NCBI GenBank assembly: GCA_902459845.2
Contig: CABPSV020000238.1
Location: 1,580-21,617 of the forward strand
From: Hepatocystis sp. ex Piliocolobus tephrosceles
Lineage: Eukaryota > Apicomplexa > Aconoidasida > Haemosporida > Plasmodiidae
Reading direction: 5' to 3'
DNA: 20,038 nucleotides
Shown: positions 16,281-20,038 of the stretch, one piece after another
Layout: each line of letters begins with the position of its first letter
How positions within the stretch are numbered: position 1 is the first letter of the stretch
Program-made: the position numbers and the translations under genes
Notes under the pieces: generated by a model
What the model was told of the DNA's origin: nothing
Seen by the model: the letters and a program-made list of their open reading frames with translations, nothing else
Database searches by the model: none

Positions 16281-19200
16281 ATGGGTAACCATTGTGCTTG
16301 TGCACAAATAAGTAGTGATAAGCAAAAAATAATTTACAATGATAATTATATGGCAGATGGAGATTGGCTAATGTTAGATTTGGACAAATCTAACGATCAA
16401 ATAAATGATAAAAATGAAGACGATTATTTTTATCAATATATTGAAAAAAAAAAAAATTCGAAAGGGGAACGCAACGAAAATAATGAACAAAAAAGTAGTG
16501 ATAGTAATAACAGTAATTATGGTAATGAACCTTCTGAAGGTTTAATATGTCAAGGAAGAAAAGCTGAGATAGAAGAAGCGAAACATTTAAATACTAATGA
16601 AAAAAATATCAAACAAAAATGTATTATAAATGTAAAAAGAATATTAATGTACATAAATGAGTATCAAAAAGATTTTTTTATTTTTTTTAATAAAAACAAT
16701 GTAAATAACATACATATTTTAAAACATTTTGTTATGAATTATAATACATATATTATGTATTTAACTTCGGATGTAATATATATAGGAGAATTAAATGATT
16801 TAAATAATAAAACTGGGTTAGGTATTATTATCACACCTGATCAGTGCATATACATTGGTGAGTTTAAAAATGATAAAATAAATGGTTTTGGTTTGTATGT
16901 ACATTTTTCCAAAAGTAAGTATATAGGGTATTGGAAAAAAGGAAAAGCCACAGATTACGGTATATTTATTAATCCAGATGGTACTTTTTATAAAGGGTTA
17001 TGGTCTAATGATAAACAAAATAAAAAAGGTATTGAATATGTAAATGAAAAGTACTTATTTTTAGGAAATTATATAAAAGGAAATAAAAACGGATTTGGTG
17101 CTTTTATATGGCATAATGAATCCTTATATATAGGAAATATAAAAAATAATCTTTTTTCTAAATATGGAATATATTTTTTTAATAAAAAAAAAATATATAT
17201 AACTAAATGGAAAGATAATTGTATACAAGGCAAATGTGAAATAATATGGATAGATAAAAAACAGTTTTTTGGCAATCATAAAAATAATGTAAAAGAAGGA
17301 TTAGGTATATATAAATGGAATGATGGTAGAATTTATGTAGGTAATTGGTCTAATAACAAACAACATGGTTATGGTATTTTTATTCTAATTAAAAATATTA
17401 AAGAATATGAAACATATATTAATAATCCATTTATTATTTTTTTTAAAAATTCACAAGAAATTAAAAAATATATTATAACAAATTTATTAAAAGAATCATT
17501 GTTTGATAGTGGAAAAGTAAAAAATTTATTTGAAAAATTAATAAATAATTATAATACCTACGAATTTTATAATTTTTTATTTGTTCTATTATATGTCAAT
17601 TATTATCACATATGTTCTAATTATTTTTATTATATACAAAAAAAAAAATTAAATACATTTAAATTTAATTATAAATTTTATGAAAAAGTAAAGAATCACA
17701 TTTGTGAATCTACTAATAATTATTTAGAACAAAATATGTCTGATCAGGTAAATGATTTTAATAAACAAATACATTTTAACGAAACAAAAAATAATTCCTC
17801 TCTTACCTTTATCAATAAAAGTAAAAATATTATAAATGATGAAAAAACAAAAAATGATTATATTATTAATTGTGAAAAAAAACAGAATAATAACAACAAA
17901 TTTAAGGATGTAGAATTACTAATAACGTATCTAAATTCAGTAAATTTAGGATTAATGAAAAAAAATGATATTAACATAACTAATCCTATATTTCAATATG
18001 CATCTACAAATATTATCCTAAAATATGGTAAGTGGAAAAATGGGGAATTAAAAAAATTAATATACTCAAGTGATAACTTAAATGGTAATATTAAACACAT
18101 GGAAGAAACAAAAAATAATGATCCAACTGAATTTAATTTATGTTTTAAAAATAAAGATTTTGGATTAGGTTCTAACAAAAATTCTAATCCTGTAAAACAA
18201 TTTATAAATAATGTATCACCATCAGTTATTAGTTATATATATGACGAAAATAAAAAAAACGAAAAAAATAAAAAAAATGAAAAAAATAAAAAAAACGAAA
18301 AAAATAAAAAAAACGAAAAAAATAAAAAAACAGAAAAACAAGGGGAAAAGGCGTTCAAGGATACACGGGTGAGTAACTTTCATAGTGGTTCTACTAGCAA
18401 CAGTTCTACTAGCAACAATTCTACTAGCAACAATTCTACTAGCAACAGTTCTACTAGCAACAGTTCTACTAGCAACAGTTCCAGTAGCAACAGTTCCAGT
18501 AGCAATAATTCTAGTAGCAATAATTCCAGTCATATAACTAACGACAATAATGTTGATGATGTAGACGAAACTTGTATGTTAGACCAGACCATTCATCCTA
18601 AAAAAAATACAAAGGCTGCACCTGACCATGTATCAACACAAAAAGTGGAAAAAGTAAAAAATATAGAAAAAGTAAAAAATATAGAAAAAGTAAAAAATAT
18701 AGAAAAAGTAAAAAATACAGAAAAAGTAAAAAATATAGAAAAAGTAAAAAATATAGAAAAGGTAAAAAATATAGAAAAAGTAAAAAATACAGAAAAGGTA
18801 AAAAATATAGAAAAAGTAAAAAATATAGAAAAAGTAAAAAATATAGAAAATATAGAAAAAGCAGAGAATGAAGAAAAAGCAGAGAATGAAGAAAAAGCAG
18901 AGAATGAAGAAAAAGCAGAGAATGAAGAAAAAGCAGAGAATGAGGAAAAAGCAGAGAACGAAGAAAAAGCAAAAGATTATGCAGATAAAAAAAACAATAA
19001 CCATCAACAAAGTAAGCAGTTCAAAAATAAGATCTCCGTTAGTCATAAAACAAATAGTAATAACAAAAATTGCGACTACATTGTTTTAACAACGGGAAGT
19101 ATAAATACCAAATCGAATCTAAAAAAATATAAAAACAAAAATATAGAACCAATACCTAACGATTTACTTGATATTGATAATACTTTGTTAACAAAAAATA

Positions 19201-19925
19201 ATAATCTTTTTGTTTTTGATAAAAATTTGAGTAATAGTACCATATCGTTGAACAAAAAAAATAAAAAAAATATTCATAGTGAAGATAATTATATAAATAA
19301 TGCTCAAAAAATTAAAAATAAAACTGACACATATGATAGTAATGTTAATAATAGCAAAAATAATTATGACAATGTAGCTTGTATTGATAATAGTAACAAT
19401 TTACTTAAAATGAAGGAGATGGCTGTTAATAGTGACAAAGATAATAATATGGAAGAGAAAAATAATACAGATGGTAATATAAGACAGCTTAAATATAAAA
19501 AACAACAAAATAGGATAACCTTTGAAAATATTAGAGCCATGTTTGACAAAAATGGAATTAACTCCTATGCAAGTAATAAAACCAATTCCGGAAGTAACAA
19601 GGTCATAGAAATTAATAACAACTACAAAAATCATAAGCGCGAAACTAATGATGCATATGAAGATAATACAACATTGTTACCTAGAGCTAGTAGAGATTAT
19701 AATTTACATTCCAAAAAAAATTCATCCGTATCTCTATCTCGGAATTTGAATCAAACAAACGTGATCGAAAATGGTAGAATTGTGTCTGAACCGTATATTA
19801 AGCGTGGTAACTATAGTAATGAAAATGAAAATGAAAATGAAAATAAAGAAATTGTTAATTTAAATAAAGAGGAAAAAAAAAAATTTTCTTTTAAAAATTT
19901 TTTAAATAAAAAAAAGTTAAAATAG
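16281..19925 (+). CDS. MORN-repeat protein with N-terminal acylation signal, 1214 aa
   Basis: Single exon. The N-terminus MGNHCACAQ fits an N-myristoylation site (Gly2, small residue at 6, no Pro at 7), with Cys5 and Cys7 as likely palmitoylation sites, so stable attachment to plasma or inner-complex membrane is expected. About nine MORN repeats cover residues 166-367 (YIGEF, GNWSNNKQHGYG and similar), a beta-hairpin array known to bind membranes or act as scaffold. After a mostly folded-looking stretch (about 370-480), the rest is low complexity: hexapeptide and pentapeptide arrays at 18253-18330, 18388-18530, 18648-18845 and 18855-18974, then Asn/Lys-rich sequence ending FSFKNFLNKKKLK. There is no kinase, phosphatase or SET domain, so the role is likely structural: cytokinesis or inner membrane complex in analogy with other apicomplexan MORN proteins (inference). 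The start is fixed by the acylation motif. Confidence 0.92.
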   Translation: MGNHCACAQISSDKQKIIYNDNYMADGDWLMLDLDKSNDQINDKNEDDYFYQYIEKKKNSKGERNENNEQKSSDSNNSNYGNEPSEGLICQGRKAEIEEAKHLNTNEKNIKQKCIINVKRILMYINEYQKDFFIFFNKNNVNNIHILKHFVMNYNTYIMYLTSDVIYIGELNDLNNKTGLGIIITPDQCIYIGEFKNDKINGFGLYVHFSKSKYIGYWKKGKATDYGIFINPDGTFYKGLWSNDKQNKKGIEYVNEKYLFLGNYIKGNKNGFGAFIWHNESLYIGNIKNNLFSKYGIYFFNKKKIYITKWKDNCIQGKCEIIWIDKKQFFGNHKNNVKEGLGIYKWNDGRIYVGNWSNNKQHGYGIFILIKNIKEYETYINNPFIIFFKNSQEIKKYIITNLLKESLFDSGKVKNLFEKLINNYNTYEFYNFLFVLLYVNYYHICSNYFYYIQKKKLNTFKFNYKFYEKVKNHICESTNNYLEQNMSDQVNDFNKQIHFNETKNNSSLTFINKSKNIINDEKTKNDYIINCEKKQNNNNKFKDVELLITYLNSVNLGLMKKNDINITNPIFQYASTNIILKYGKWKNGELKKLIYSSDNLNGNIKHMEETKNNDPTEFNLCFKNKDFGLGSNKNSNPVKQFINNVSPSVISYIYDENKKNEKNKKNEKNKKNEKNKKNEKNKKTEKQGEKAFKDTRVSNFHSGSTSNSSTSNNSTSNNSTSNSSTSNSSTSNSSSSNSSSSNNSSSNNSSHITNDNNVDDVDETCMLDQTIHPKKNTKAAPDHVSTQKVEKVKNIEKVKNIEKVKNIEKVKNTEKVKNIEKVKNIEKVKNIEKVKNTEKVKNIEKVKNIEKVKNIENIEKAENEEKAENEEKAENEEKAENEEKAENEEKAENEEKAKDYADKKNNNHQQSKQFKNKISVSHKTNSNNKNCDYIVLTTGSINTKSNLKKYKNKNIEPIPNDLLDIDNTLLTKNNNLFVFDKNLSNSTISLNKKNKKNIHSEDNYINNAQKIKNKTDTYDSNVNNSKNNYDNVACIDNSNNLLKMKEMAVNSDKDNNMEEKNNTDGNIRQLKYKKQQNRITFENIRAMFDKNGINSYASNKTNSGSNKVIEINNNYKNHKRETNDAYEDNTTLLPRASRDYNLHSKKNSSVSLSRNLNQTNVIENGRIVSEPYIKRGNYSNENENENENKEIVNLNKEEKKKFSFKNFLNKKKLK
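18253..18330 (+). repeat. NEKNKK hexapeptide array in MORN protein
   Basis: About four to five 18-bp units encode Asn-Glu-Lys-Asn-Lys-Lys, at about residues 658-683. It is the first of four tandem arrays in the tail. Confidence 0.88.
18388..18530 (+). repeat. STSNS pentapeptide array in MORN protein
   Basis: About nine 15-bp units (tctactagcaacagt type) encode Ser-Thr/Ser-Ser-Asn-Ser/Asn. The third position of the array drifts from Thr to Ser codons toward its 3' end. The Ser/Thr density makes it a plausible phosphorylation or linker segment. Confidence 0.88.
18648..18845 (+). repeat. EKVKNI hexapeptide array in MORN protein
   Basis: Eleven 18-bp units (gaaaaagtaaaaaatata). Nine end in Ile and two in Thr; the Thr copies are the fourth and eighth, so the order is IIIT-IIIT-III. 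This suggests a 72-bp higher-order unit duplicated at least once. The peptide is strongly charged and may be helical. Confidence 0.95.
18855..18974 (+). repeat. EEKAEN hexapeptide array in MORN protein
   Basis: Six 18-bp units encode Glu-Glu-Lys-Ala-Glu-Asn, followed by a degenerate one (EEKAKD). It abuts the EKVKNI array through a hybrid unit (ENIEKAEN), which suggests one array arose beside or from the other. Confidence 0.92.
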
Positions 19926-19931
19926 GCAACG

Positions 19932-19970
<39 letters not shown>

Positions 19971-20038
19971 GAAACACTCATGTGTGTAGCAAATTAAAAA
20001 TTTATGGTATGTTGCATGTGTTTAGAACCTTGTTTTAT
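19926..20038. other. 3' flank of the MORN gene
   Basis: A run of about 36 A (roughly 19932-19967) follows the stop codon by a few bases. The remaining bases to the window end are AT-rich spacer with no gene visible. Confidence 0.75.

Noticed and set aside
15770..16305. Antisense frames (AFAFFGSS and LLLFLALLS repeats) opposite the 27-bp minisatellite
   Set aside because: Same explanation: a stop-free unit of length divisible by three. No promoter, splice or conserved domain evidence.
18598..19046. Antisense frames rich in Phe and Leu opposite the MORN tail repeats
   Set aside because: They mirror 18-bp units of the sense gene and have no independent support.

Overview
The base composition (very high A+T, long poly(A)/poly(T) runs in every spacer), the proteins rich in Asn, Lys and simple repeats, and the short T-rich introns all point to the nuclear genome of a malaria parasite (Plasmodium). 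I cannot name the species. The window looks like an internal chromosomal region with housekeeping and structural genes. I saw no rRNA, tRNA, transposon, CRISPR array or antigen-family gene.

Layout, left to right. 1-778: 3' flank of the first gene, holding an 11-bp minisatellite at the window edge and a second short tandem array. 779-6574 (minus): a 1931-residue protein with an alpha/beta-hydrolase core (Ser1483, Asp1830, and His1867 or His1869) buried in low-complexity sequence, with a cysteine-bearing pentapeptide array. 6575-7917: upstream region of that gene. 7918-8380 (minus): a tentative two-exon small gene (85 aa, unidentified) in a less AT-rich island. 8570-10810 (minus): NOP2/NSUN1-type rRNA cytosine-5 methyltransferase. 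10811-12073: divergent spacer. 12074-14689 (plus): MutY-type adenine DNA glycosylase. The long first exon carries the catalytic domain; I reconstruct five further small exons that complete the 8-oxoG-recognition domain, where simple ORF reading stops at 13906. 14690-16280: spacer with two minisatellites and AT-rich palindromes. 16281-19925 (plus): a MORN-repeat protein with an N-terminal Met-Gly-Asn-His-Cys-Ala-Cys acylation signal and a long repetitive tail. 19926-20038: 3' flank.

The genes do not form an operon or an evident pathway. NOP2 (ribosome biogenesis) and MutY (oxidative DNA damage repair) are divergently transcribed from one 1.26-kb spacer. The MORN protein is probably a membrane-attached scaffold, and the hydrolase has no predictable substrate. 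The points most worth checking are the MutY exon structure and its 203-residue insertion close to the catalytic Glu, the small spliced gene at 7918-8380, the dual-acylation signal on the MORN protein with a repeat reading frame just upstream, and the cysteine pentapeptide array in the hydrolase.
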